A DNA stretch of 64,000 nt. Origin: Zoroaster sp. YZ-2022 (lineage: Eukaryota; Echinodermata; Asteroidea; Forcipulatida; Zoroasteridae). Each line of letters opens with the position of its first letter. Position 1 is the first letter of the stretch. A program made the translations under genes and the position numbers. The notes beneath the pieces were generated by a model. It worked only from the letters and a program-made list of their open reading frames with translations, did no database searches and was not told where the DNA came from. The stretch covers positions 37,037,760-37,101,759 of the forward strand of contig CM055827.1 in the NCBI GenBank assembly GCA_029582265.1, written 5' to 3'. This document shows, in pieces, positions 36,481-50,000 of this stretch.

Positions 36481-39400
36481 CGGCTAGCGGTACCGACCGA
36501 TGGTATTTTACTCGCGAACAACTACTAAACAGTCCTTCTCGAAAATGTCAGATAGAGCCAGAGAAGGAACTGTCCTACCGACAACAGGCCGCAAACCTTA
36601 TCCAGGACATGGGACAACGTCTTCAAGTGTATCCTTACTGTTAAAGTTTAGAAGTCGCACGACCTTCAAATTATGGCGGCATACATGTGCACACATAACA
36701 TGCGTCACGACATGTTACCGCATCCGCCATCGAATAGTTGTTTAAATGTTTAAATAACTGCATGTATAGTTTATAAATTACAAAGTATGTTAAATTAACT
36801 TAATGAGGTGTTATGGTAGTAACTTCTTAACATAAATTTAACGGATTTTAATTAATTTGAAAGTTTTAAATGAGGTGTATTTTGCATCATGACAATGTGA
36901 CTGTTTTACAGCAAGTGATTTGGATGCAAGTTTAACAATGAGTTAATTGTTCTCACAATTGATCTTGAGAATCAGTCAAACTGTAAACCAGCAATTCTCA
37001 TCCTTTGGGCCACTTTTTCAGTTGATCGTACGGTCATCTATCAAGTTAACTCTTTTGTATTATAATTTGTAAACATGTACGCCTTGAGCGCCCAGCAGGG
37101 TGGATATGTGTGCGCTACAAATCTTTATTATTATTATTATTATTATTTTGAAGTTGAACATGTGTGGTTGGATGTATTGTAATTTTTTCATCATGACTGT
37201 TACTGTTAGATTTTCTTTTAATAAGTTGTTATGAAAGTATGCACACTCCATGGCGGAAAAAGCTTTAAAGTTGATCAGTTCTTTGATCTAATACAAATAA
37301 TTATGACTTAAGTGTGAGATCCATCAACTGGATATATAACCTACACTTTAACTGTATGACTTGACTGTAAACCCTTTTTGACCATGTTTTGCTGCACATG
37401 TTGTTGATCCATCCCCAAGATTTTTTTGTCATGTCAATTAACCCTCCTACTTCTGGTGCCTTTTTCATACAAGTTGGCCCACCATTTGAAACCATTCGCT
37501 TTTGTGGTTTTGAGTGGTGAAATAACTGTGTACAGTATTGATTCCCAAATGGTTTGGAATGGTAGGTCAGCTAATACAAAACCTTGTTTGGATACTTCTA
37601 AGTGGTGAATTAATGGACCCTCTATGCCAGTGACATGAGTAAATGGTTTTAAATGACAGGTCTGCTATACCCTAAAGACCCTAGTGCCATTTTTAAGTGG
37701 TAGATCAATTACTTGTACACTGGCCACCATGTGTTAAAACTCTATAGGGTACTGAGATGATGGAAAGTCCACTTTATCTACATAATGCAGGTTTTGTTTT
37801 TCGGCTATGTGAAACCACACCAAGGTGTAATGTATCCACCATTTAAAACCATTTGAATGATAAGCCACTGTGAAGTACATTCACCATTTGAATCCATTCG
37901 GCTATGGAAACACACCAAGGTGTAGTGTAACAACCATTCAAAACCATTTGAATGGATATGAATGGTAGTTAAGCTTGCTACCAACACTGTTCAAATGGTA
38001 TCACCATGTGTGTACAAAACCAATGGGCATTTTGGTAAGTGGAAATTTTGAATGGTTTCAAATGGTGAAACAGTAGGAGGGTTAATGAAATGCATATGTA
38101 CAGTATGCATATTGTACATGTGTTGCTACAAAAGGGCATCGATGCAATGATAGTGTTGGTCATTATATGTGCTCAATACCTTCATCATCCCTGCCCCCTG
38201 ATCCAAATATTTGTAAACTTTCACTATCAATCATGTCTTAATGATATATTCAGATTGTTAAAACTGACCATGTGAGCTCACGGGCCTGTCATTTTCACTA
38301 CACAAAAAAAAAGTAAAATAAACAAGCAATTTTCTGTCAAATAATGACAAATGTCACCAAGTTTTCTGCAAAATATGATAGATGTAAAGGAGACGAAATG
38401 TAGTCGAGAGGTTTGGTATTAACATTGTGGAAGATTTTGAGTAATTAGTTTGTGAACAAAAATTAAAAATGGGTATTAGGAATACAGCAGAGTTTAGATT
38501 GTAAGTTCCAATTCATGTTATTACATGTGGAACAGTGATCTTTGAAAATGATGAAGAATATGTTGTCCTTAATGTAATTTACACAGAAATCAATTATGTA
38601 TCAACACCGCCATTGTATATATGCACAGATTTTATGTGTTTCATTCCTTCAGTCGGTTTCAACGCAATGTAAGTAGCTTCTGTATAAACACAATGCCCCA
38701 AAAAATATATGAAGATTCTGAGAATTATATACATAAAAAACTGCATTTCTTGTTCTAATTTGTACTGAACCACAGAACTAACAAATAAGGGATAACCATT
38801 TTCCCAAGGCATTTCAAATGAGGCATTTCATTTGAAAATGATAACAAAAATACCTACAAATAAAACCTGTATCTTATTATGCACAATGAATCAGACTTGG
38901 GCTCAACCCTTGTTTGATGAAATAGTTACTTCAAATATCATAATCTTGATCTTAATGAGGAAGATTCACCATGGTAAAGTTTTGTATTCTTGTTAAAGGA
39001 ATTGTGACTTGGACTCTTGCTTAACCCTCCTACAATCAGTGCAATTTTTGAAACAACCCATGGAGTGCCATGGTCGAGCGGTTTAGTGCATCAGATTTGT
39101 GTTCTGATGGCTGAGTCGTCAGAATGTGGGTTCGAATCCCAACTGCGACCGGGGTACATTGTGTCCTTGAGCAAGACACTTTACCATAATTGCTTCTCTC
39201 CACCCAGGGGTAAATGGGTACCTGTGAGGGCAGAGTTGGTTGTTTAGCCCATATGCGCTGAAATGGCAGCAATTGAGCTGTATACTCCCCAGGGAGCTGA
39301 GATTGTTTGAGGAATGCTTTATGAGCCTGATGAGCAGGGGTAATAATGTAATGCGCCTTGAGCACCAGTTTGGTGGATACGTGTGCCATATAAGTCTACA

Positions 39401-41979
39401 TTATTATTATTATTATTTTATTATTATTCAGGCCACTCCAAGCCATTAGCTGTTGCCAGTGGTCTCCTGTGGTTACCCTTCTGTGCACTCTCACACCACT
39501 GAGATTGCAGGGTAAAGTGGTCTCCCATCGATACATTGCAGGCCATACTAATATGTTCAAACATTTACAGTGACCTTGAGTGGCACACAGTTGATTTTGT
39601 AAGATTACTTGGAAAGGACAGCAGGCTTGTACATGTATGTACTGAATGTTTCTAAAGAACAGAATTTAGTGGATCGGAGTGGCCTCCATGTGTAGGAGGG
39701 TTAATGACTCAGATTAAATCTACAAGACTCGGAATAATAATAATAATAATAATAATGTGTGGACTTATATAGCGCACGTATCCACCAACTGAGTGGTGCT
39801 CAAGGCGCATTATATTATTACCCCTGCTCATAAGGCTCATAAATCATTCCTGAAACTATCTCAGCTCCCTGGGGAGTATACAGCTCAATTGCTGCCATTA
39901 CAGCGCATATAGGGCTAATCAACCAACTCTGCCCTCACAGGTACCCATTTAACCCCTGGGTGGAGAGAAGCAATTATGGTTAAGTGTCTTGCTCAAGGAC
40001 ACAAGTGTCACGGCCGGGATTCGAACCCACATTCTGCTGCTAACACCAGAACTTGAGTCCGGTAAGCTAGACCGCTCGGCCACGACAAATATATGGTTTA
40101 AACCATACCACTGGCTGATTAAATGTGAAAATATAAACAATTGGGTCTTATTCAGTTACTTGTGTAATATTTTGAGATGCTTTGTTTATGTATGCAGAGT
40201 ATAGCAGCCGCTGCCCTATTCCTGGCAGCAAAAGTAGAAGAACAACCACACAAGCTAGAATATGTCATCAAAGTCCACCATGCCTGTCTGCATCGCGGAG
40301 GTCCTGTCTTGGACACGAAAAGTGATGTGAGTTCAAGTGTGACTGGTGGTTTTTCCATCTTTCATTTATAGAAAGTTTTGACATTTCAAAGTGTTCATGT
40401 AATGTACATGATATGATAAACTATTGTTGGATAGGGGTAGACTTTCTTGTTTTTGTATTTGCCCCAGTAACTGTTTCCTTGTAAATGTATGATTGCTTTT
40501 TCCAAAACTCATAACTTTGTTATTTTAGCATTAACAAACAATGATGTGCACTTGTAATGGAGTACCTATAGAATGCAGGGCCAAATTTTTCCCTTTTTCT
40601 GAATTTGACCTAGGAACCGCAGTTGTGTATTTTTAAGTCAGATTACGTAAATTTATAAGAAGTAAACTTTGGTGTGGCCCTGCATTCTATAGTTGTAGTC
40701 TTGTAATTAATTTTTGATTTGCTTAACTCACTTGATGTAAATTTTAACTGCATAAAATGTTTTAGGAATGTCTTATTTTGTTATATTCTAATATGTCTTA
40801 CATTTTTCTTCATAACTGCAGTCTCTTCCATTAGTTCAAATTTCCATCTTTTCATAGGTTTTTCTATTTCTCTTAGCCTCTTTCCCTCTCGAGTACCAAA
40901 GTAAATGGTATTCTTACAAATGTTGATAGACTTGCCAAGGTATATCTAGTGCACTTAAAAGTTAAACACTGTCGAACCTTACGTGTAGTAAGTACATTTA
41001 CAGGTCAAAATGAGTCAACCGTTTTTGACTGGTAAAAGCATTGTCTGGTATTGTTGAGGGTGGTCAAAATGACAGTAAAACCAGTCAAAAATGCCCCTGT
41101 GTGCACATTTGGGTCAACAGTCAAAACGGCCAGTTGACTGATTTTGACCTCTATAGATGCTTGCCACTAAAGTGCACAGCTATCATAGGAGGGTTAATAT
41201 TTGTATTTTTCTGTATAAATGCCAATGTATCTGATGTAAACTAAATATTTGAAGTCTCTGGACATTTTGTTTAGTGATTTAAACAATATATATAAAACCA
41301 AATGTAATCTAATTTAATCGAATCTAATCTAATATTGTAAATTTCTTACAATTGTTTCTATTCACAGGCATATTTACAACAAGCGCAAGAGTTAGTTATA
41401 AATGAGAGCGTTCTTTTACAGACATTAGGTGAGTTCTGGTAATTTTTGGGGTATATAGTATTTTCCCCACCACATCCTAACAGCTTGATTTTGTTATGTT
41501 AATGTGGATTCATTATTGCATATGCTAATTGTTCATTGTAAGGCTGATGATATTGAGACAGTGTGTACCAACTCTTTCAAACCCAGAATTTCTTCTTCTT
41601 CTTCTTCTTCTTCTTCTTCTTCTTCTTCTTCTTCTTCTTCTTCTTCTTCTTCTTCTTCTTCTTCTTCTTCTTCTTCTTCTTCTTCTTCTTCTTCTTCTTC
41701 TTCTTCTTCTTCTTCTTCTTCTTCTTCTTCCTTCTTCTTCTTCTTCTTCTTCTTCTTCTTCTTCTTCTTCTTCTTCTTCTTCTTCTTCTTCTTCTTCTTC
41801 TTCTTCTTCTTCTTCTTCTTCTTCTTCTTCTTCTTCTTCTTCTTCTTCTTCTTCTTCTTCTTCTTCTTCTTCTTCTTCTTCTTCTTCTTCTTCTTCTTCT
41901 TCTTCTTCTTCTTCTTCTTCTTCTTCTTCTTCTTCTTCTTCTTCTTCTTCTTCTTCTTCTTCTTCTTCTTCTTCTTCTT

Positions 41980-42012
<33 letters not shown>

Positions 42013-45000
42013 CTTCTTCTTCTTCTTCTTCTTCTTCTTCTTCTTCTTCTTCTTCTTCTTCTTCTTCTTCTTCTTCTTCTTCTTCTCCTTCTTCTTCTTC
42101 TTCTTCTTCTTCTTCTTTTTCTTCTTCTTCTTCTTCTTCTTCTTCTTCTTCTCCTTCTTCTTCTTCTTCTTCTTCTTCTTCTTCTTCTTCTTCTTCTTCT
42201 TCTTCTTCTTCTTCTTCTTCTTCTTCTTCTTCTTCTTCTTCTTCTTCTTCTTCTTTATATATATGTGTAAGCAAGTGGGCCTAGGGAGTTAGGGTTAATA
42301 ATGTTGATGAATTGATATTTGCTGTAATCAGTATCTTGGTTTGATCTATATTCTTAAAATTAATTTGTATTTTTCAATATTAGGTTTTGAAGTAGCGGTA
42401 GACCACCCCCACACACATGTAGTTAAATGCACACAAATGATTAGAGGTAAGTGTTAATCAGTAACTCATTATTGTTTTGATTAATTACCCAATCAGCTTC
42501 TTGTTTCCAGATCCATGGGAGGAGTCTCTTTAATTTGCATGAACTATTCGTAAACAATGAACCAATCAGAAGTACTTATTTTTCATGAATGGATATTTCT
42601 TTTCTCAACACGGCTAGACATTGCCATTTAGCAATGAGCTGTGTGGAAAAAGGCAAATAATAAAATAACCATCATTTAATTGTGTTCATGATTGGACATC
42701 GATTTCCAAAAAATGTTATTTCTTCAATTTTGTCAATTACCTCAACAATATCTTTGTGGATGAAACTGACATAATTTGGTATAAAAACTGACATGAAATG
42801 TAGTTTTAAAAATAGGAGATAGTCCTCTAAATCACTCAAAAGTTGATAGAATAAAAAGTATATAAAAGGATTATTATTTCATTGTGTTTGTTCCAATTCT
42901 GATTTTTTTATCAGTCAGTGTTTTCTTTTCTGGAAAACATAAAATGTCATTATTTAATCACTTAGTAAGTTGAGGTACATTCTAAAAGGTTGAAATGACA
43001 ATTTGTTAGAAATGTTAAAGAATAAGTTCTAGAAACAAAACTGTAATTTGGTGTCCTGTCCAGGGTTTAAGGACATTCCGGATTATTTCATTTGTCCATC
43101 TGTACAAATGATTATTTAACGGTATACCTTGTTTTTAAATATAGCAGTGGAATAATGCAAAAATATGTCGCTGGTTTTATACAAAAGATTGCACGTTATT
43201 ACACAAGAGCACTTATTTAAATTGATACATTTGCACAGAATTACATGTAGTATTAGAATAATAAACACCATATAGTTAGTTGTGTTTAGATGGGAACAAA
43301 ATAAAAATGAGGGCATTCTTACTTAATGGCAATCATAGACACAGGCCTGGAATTTCCCTCACTTTTCCCTGAGTATAGGGCAAACAGAATTCTATTTATC
43401 AGATGAGTGTTTTTGAGACTAAATATTTGTATGTAGTATTTATATAGGTCACTACAACATTTCACTTAGTATTTGAATAATGATAGACTTAGAAATATAT
43501 AGCTCAACTTTTTAAATAGAATGAACCTTTGCCACTATCAAATTGGGGGAGGGTGTTGTCATTACTTATATTATAATGTTCAAAGCTCTCTTCAATATCT
43601 GTTTTTCTGTGGTTACATGGAATTTCAGGTCAGTTCAAGAATGCTTTTGGCTCACGTGAGTTTACATGTATGTTTGTTTACCCTGGACAGAGCACCTCGT
43701 ACAGTTTTATTACGACTCACTTCTATTCATGCTTTGCTACCTTTTTTCTTATTTCTCTAAAACTTGCCTTCATTTTCATCAGGGTACAAATTCATAGAAC
43801 TGGTTAGCAGAAATGGATTCTAAGCAATAACTTTTGCTAAGCATTATAAAAGGCCAATATCTTGAGAATATTTATGTATGAATGGCTGGCTGGTAAGCAA
43901 ATAATGTCCTGCTTCACAGCTCTATGAAATTGATCTGTGATTTGAGAAGGTTTAGTTCATGTTTGTGTACAGTACTTTATAAAATGCCTCTTTAAAGGGT
44001 CATTCTTTGTTTGTAGTGATGAGTGGGGTTCTCATGCAGTATATTAAAGCTGCAAACTATGTGGTTTTTTTTAAATGACATGACTTATTAGAAATTAACA
44101 CCCTTTTATACTGATAAACATTCATTGCAAGGAAGTGTTTAGTGCAGTATAAATTATTTTAAAGGGAAGGTACATTATTGGTGTTTGGTAACATAAGTTC
44201 ATTTCAACCTTTTAGATTTCAAGAAATATATCAGAAAACTAACCTGTGAAGTTTCATCAAAATGGATGCTCACATTTTCGTTTTTACATTAATTTTACAA
44301 AACAATTGCTTATTTCTTTAAGATGAAAGCACTTCAGATAAAATAATTTCTTAGGTAATTAAGCTACATGTATTATAATTATTCATCAATTTGATGATCT
44401 GGTAATTACCAATGTTGCAACCTTTAAATGGTGTTACCTGAAGGTTGGCTGATATTGTTCATCAACTTTCAAATCTTTGTAATACACTGTAGTTGGTGTA
44501 CATTTAAAATGATAGTGGAAGTGCTTATTAACAACTCTGCTTTCTTGCTTTTTGACATCATTTTTAAAGAGCCTTCAAAGTTTTATTCTTTTATCGAGTC
44601 TAAGGCTCAAGCATTCATTCTGGTGACTCCATGGTGTTTTTTAATTAATCAATTTGCTGTTTAAAAATCAATCAAATTACATCTTATAAAAAAAAACAGT
44701 TGCCTTTATGAATGCATCAGCTTTGGGCTCATTTGATATTGACCACCAGACAGATCATGCTAATGAGTTTTACCCCCTTTTGCCCCCCCCTGCTGTCCCC
44801 CTCCTCTGTGCCTGGGTGCTGTGTCACCACTCTACGGCCATGGATTGTTGCTGTGTCTCATGTGACCTTCTTTGATTGGCCACGAGAGTAGCCAGCAAGG
44901 ACCTGGCCCAGACTTCCTATTTCATGGCGACCAACAGGTTGGCTGCCTCGATTGACTCTTTATCTTTTAACGAGTCGCAAGTCAAATTCCTCTTGGGGGG

Positions 45001-46974
45001 AGCTCATGTCAACCCATAGTCCATGAAAAACAAATATTGATTATTCTGCTGAGCAGGTGGATTTGCTAAGCAAATTAAAAACCGATAACCAGCTAAAAAC
45101 AATGTTTTGTTTGAAGCTTTGGCTGTTAAGCCGTTAAATATGCTAAGCCTACATACTGCTTACATATCGTTTTTCATAACCAACTGGTAACTTGATTCAG
45201 AATTTTGCAGAGTGACTTCTTGTGAGGAATTTGTCAAGCAACTCAAGTCAATTATATTTAAGTATATAAATATCTGCAATTATTAAGAAAACATGATGTA
45301 AATACACTAGATGGACATATTGCAACAAGATGAGAAGTATTTCATCCCAGCACAGAGCAGGTAATGTTTCATTCAAGTCAGTAAAGTCAATCCCAGATCT
45401 AACAAACAACCATTTCTCATTCTGAAAGACTGACAGTGACAGTTTGGTAGACATAGTTATGGCATTGTTGGTTCTGAGCCAGTTGTTATTATATCAAATT
45501 GCTTATATCAATTGTTGTCTGCTTTGAACAAAACAATTTTTTTAAATATGAGTGTCCCACTTTTTGAATGAAAATTCAAATGTACCCTGTTAAAATGAAC
45601 AGATTAAAGAGATTAATAATAAAATATGAATCATTGAAAAAAATATTGTTTCATATGTTAATTACTTGCTAATGTCAATCAGTTCCTTTTTTTCCACCAG
45701 ATAATCGCAAAAATAATAACATCACTGGAAGCATGGAGATTACCACAAAACATCCTCAATTTGCTACGAAGCAGCAGATTTTTTATCTTTTGCAATTCAT
45801 ACTTTTTATTTCTAATCTATTCTTGAAACAAATTTGCATTTTCATATTGTGAGTGAAAGTATCTTTTCAAGTATCTGTTAAAGTGCACGACATTCTGTTT
45901 GGCATGGCAATTTGTAGATATACATTTTTTTGAGCGGAAACATTTTGAAAAGTAGAAATATTAGGTGAAGGAAATATTTGAGTCAATTCTGAAATGCTGA
46001 GAAGCATCTCCTAAACTTGTTGTAATTGCCATCGATTACTCAGCAATGTAACTTTAATGAAAAATTCAGTTTATATCAGTACGCAATTGATATACAATTT
46101 CTTGTATTTTTGGTTTTTAAATTATAACAGTCCTTTGTCACTGTGACCAAGTTCATGTGGCTTTCATTTGAATAATAGCTGCTTCACTTATTCCACTCAG
46201 TGGCAAGTGTATAATCAAATCTGAATTTCCCAGACTTAACAAACTTTTGCTCTACCATGTCATTTGGTGTGTACCATTGCCATAGAGAAGTCCAATAACC
46301 AGACACAGTTTACAATGAATGTGTATGGCACAAAGGTACCAGACTTTCCCCAGCTGTAGATAACTATACAAAAGCTTTACCTGAATCATATATGTGGAGC
46401 AACAATGTGTTAGATCTGAGAAATTAATATTTTAATATACATTACCACTGACTTACAAGGTTTATTCCCTGAACACAAGACAGTGATCTATTGTCATGAC
46501 ATTTTGCCACAACCAATAGATATAGATATTAAACTGAACTTGTTTGTGTTTTGTTTGCAGTTTACACTTGACCACATTCTGTCTACAGTACAAACCTACA
46601 GTGGTAGCATGTGTATGTATCTACTTGGTGGCCAAATGGTCTCAATGGGAGGTATGTATACAACCAGAATTAAAATCAGGAGTGTGATTTTTCTGGAATT
46701 TCAGATTTTTACAAATCGCAATGTTATGATCCTCCAGATTTTAAAGATTTAAGCAATAAAGAAAAGCAAAGCAAATGCTCAGAATTATAGATTTCACCCC
46801 AGCGCTGTTCATAACGGCGGCCCCAATACCCCTGTAAAATGTATGTTCGTTAACATGCAGCACACTTCACTTATGGAACACGCATATTTGTATACATTTT
46901 TCATCAATGAAAACAAGCAGGCATGCATTTTCTGGTAAAATGTGTATTTTGTGTTGTGTGGGATCCAGGGGAAC

Positions 46975-47065
<91 letters not shown>

Positions 47066-50000
47066 CCTCCCCCTCTCTCCCCCTCCTTGAATAGTGGAGA
47101 TGAAATGGTACTTGCCTACAAACCTGAGCATTTGTTATTTTGTTATTGTATTGGGGGTGGGGGGGGGGGGAGAGGTGGTATGAGACTTGAGGTGACATGA
47201 GACTTGAGGTGACTTACTGGTCCTTTCTAAAGTATTCATGCCCATGCTGAATTTTATGTAAACAGTGAGAAATAATGAATGTCTTCTGCTACCTAGCTTA
47301 CTATAAGTCTTCTTTTAGAATGCTCATTGGTTTTGTTTCTAATTGTGCAGATCATGAAGTCTAGCGATGGCAAGGACTGGTGGGAGTATGTGGACCCAAC
47401 AGTCACCAAAGAACTGTTAGATGGTAAGTTAATATTGGTTTCAAGTTCTGCCTCACCATTATCATTTTTGGAGCTAAATCTGAGTCATATTCACTTCATA
47501 AACTCATTCATTCACTGCATTCTCCTGCAGACAACTAAAGCATGCTGGTACACAGTCGAGTTAATTGAATGATGATTTGTCAAAGAATTCAGAACAAATA
47601 ATCTAATCATATGGTGTTAACACAAGCTCACCTATTTAAATCTTACACAAACCCATATATTTTTTAATACGAAGCCCAAACACATTTGGTAAAAAATATA
47701 TGTATAGATACAAACCTGTGAAAACTTGAAATTAAAGGCTGTGTATGCTTTGACATTCTCAAAAAACATAAATGTTCTATTTTTTGTCATAAACATTCAT
47801 GTAAAGTTATTGATGGTTTCAAACATACCTTGAATTCCAGATTTGAATGAAGACTAAAGGTTCATGTTTGTACCATTATTTCAGGATACCAACATAAATT
47901 TCTTTCATTTATACAACTAAAACTATTAACCCATGTACTACTACAAGGGTCAAAATCAGTCAAAATGTTGATATCCTTGCCAAGGTATATCTCGTGCACT
48001 TAAAAATTAAACACTGTCAAACCTTCTGTGTAGTAAGTAGATTTACAGGTCAAAGTGAGTCAGCCATTTTTGACTGGTAAAAGCATTGTCTGATATTGTG
48101 GAGAGTAGTCAATATGACAGTAAAAACCAGTCAAAAATGCCCCTGTGTGCACATTTGTGTCAACAGTCAAAACAGTCAGTTGACTGATTTTGACCTCTGT
48201 AGTTACTTGTAATGTCTGCGATCACAACAAAAGTCAGCATACTGTAAGCTTACTTTTTGTTTGATGTTTTTTTACAGAACTTACTAAGGAGTTTCTGCGG
48301 ATCTTTGATGCTTGCCCTAGCCGACTCAAACGGAGAATTTCAAATGAAAAGATTCCGGTAAGACAACCAATTTGATTCCCTTTTGATTCTGTAACATGAC
48401 TTTTCTTGTACATTGAACATCCTCCAGAAGGAAATGGATGCTTATTACATGAGGTTGATGGTTTAAGCCTTTGTGAAATAGTGATGTCACTTTAAAGGAA
48501 AACATTGATTATTCACAAATTACCAAAGTATTGAACTATTATCTAAGAAAGATTAGGTTTAAAGGTGACACCATGTGAATTTTCAAAAACATAAAAATGT
48601 TACTGTTTTTCATAAAAAAACGTAAGCACCTATTGTGATGAAAAATTTACAGGTTAGTTTTATGATATTTTCATGAAAAAATATCCTCTATTCTTGTTGA
48701 AATGCCTTTGTTAATTAGTTTACTTGAAAATCAAGGATAGGTTGTGATGTAATACACTTATTAGAGATATGTAGAGTGCTACATAAAAATGGATTTGAGC
48801 TAAAGACCAATATCCAACACCAAAAGTAACTGCTTTATTGAGCAACTTAATTATTACTGTCTGTTTATTCTTCTCTTAGGTCATGACATGTCAATCCAAG
48901 AGGTCTCGGCCTAAGGACGGCACATCCGAGTCTAGCACTGCTAAGCATGTTCCAATGTCATCAGCCGCAGAGACCTCAATAGACGGCGTTCTACCAGGAA
49001 GTAATTCCCAAGATAACACTTCTGCATCTCAGGGCGAAGGCCTCGCGTCTTCATCAGCGGCCGACCTGTCACACACTGAGGTAGACAGACCAGGGTTGTA
49101 TGAGCTCAATATGGGCTTGCCCATGATGGAACCTTCCATGTTTTCTTTAGATTCTGAGTATATGGGCGGCACTGGTTATAACGTAAATCCTAGTTCAGAT
49201 TCCAGGCATGGTATTCCAAGTTCTCAATCTGATTCAGAGTATGGAAAGATGGAGGGACATCCTGTTAAGAAGTCTCTTAAAGAGTATCGGGAACAAAAAG
49301 AACGTGAACGTATGAAGGCCTCCCAACAAAGTAGACCCAGTCATACCGTCTCCAGACCAAGTACTCAGACTCCTGGTGTTAAAGGGAACATCAACTCGCC
49401 CCACACAGATCTGCAACGACACAGGGAAGGGTATCCCAACCAGGGAAGCCAAAAGCACAGATTGGAGAAGCAATCAGGAGCCCCCCTGGACCCACCGGGT
49501 AACTCCCAGGTCAAGGCACCAGGAAAACAGTCAGACCTCAAACCATCAAGAGACCAAAGACAACATTCTCAGCATAGACCTAATGACTTGGAAGGTAATG
49601 CTGCTCGTGGTGCTAATGTCACAGAATCGAAATATTCCAAAAGCTCTGAGCAGTATCATAAACCTCACCATGACACCAGCCAGAACAGTGCTGATCGGAA
49701 ACAACACACTGGTCCAAATTTGCAGGGAAAAGAACACAAAAGAAATGGTTTGGAAAGTAAAGATCATGGTGCTAACTCCAGACCACCAGAGACTATGTCA
49801 AGAATACCAAGTATTGCCACACCATCCAAACCACACGGGTCGGGATCCCAAAGACAACATCATGTGGATACCCAAAAAGCACACAGTTCTGAAAAAGTGC
49901 CAACTATGGAATCACTTGTAAAACCAAATCCAGAGACACTTAAACACACTAAATCTATAGCACATAGATCTCAAAGGCCTGAGAACCAAGTGATTCAGAA

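Noticed and set aside
41504..42292. Very long open frames of Ser, Phe, Leu or Glu repeats
   Set aside because: They are translations of the TTC/GAA microsatellite inside a cyclin T intron; open in every frame, with no start context or splice support.
46809..47200. Arg/Glu and Leu/Ser repeat open frames
   Set aside because: Translations of the CT microsatellite in cyclin T intron 7.
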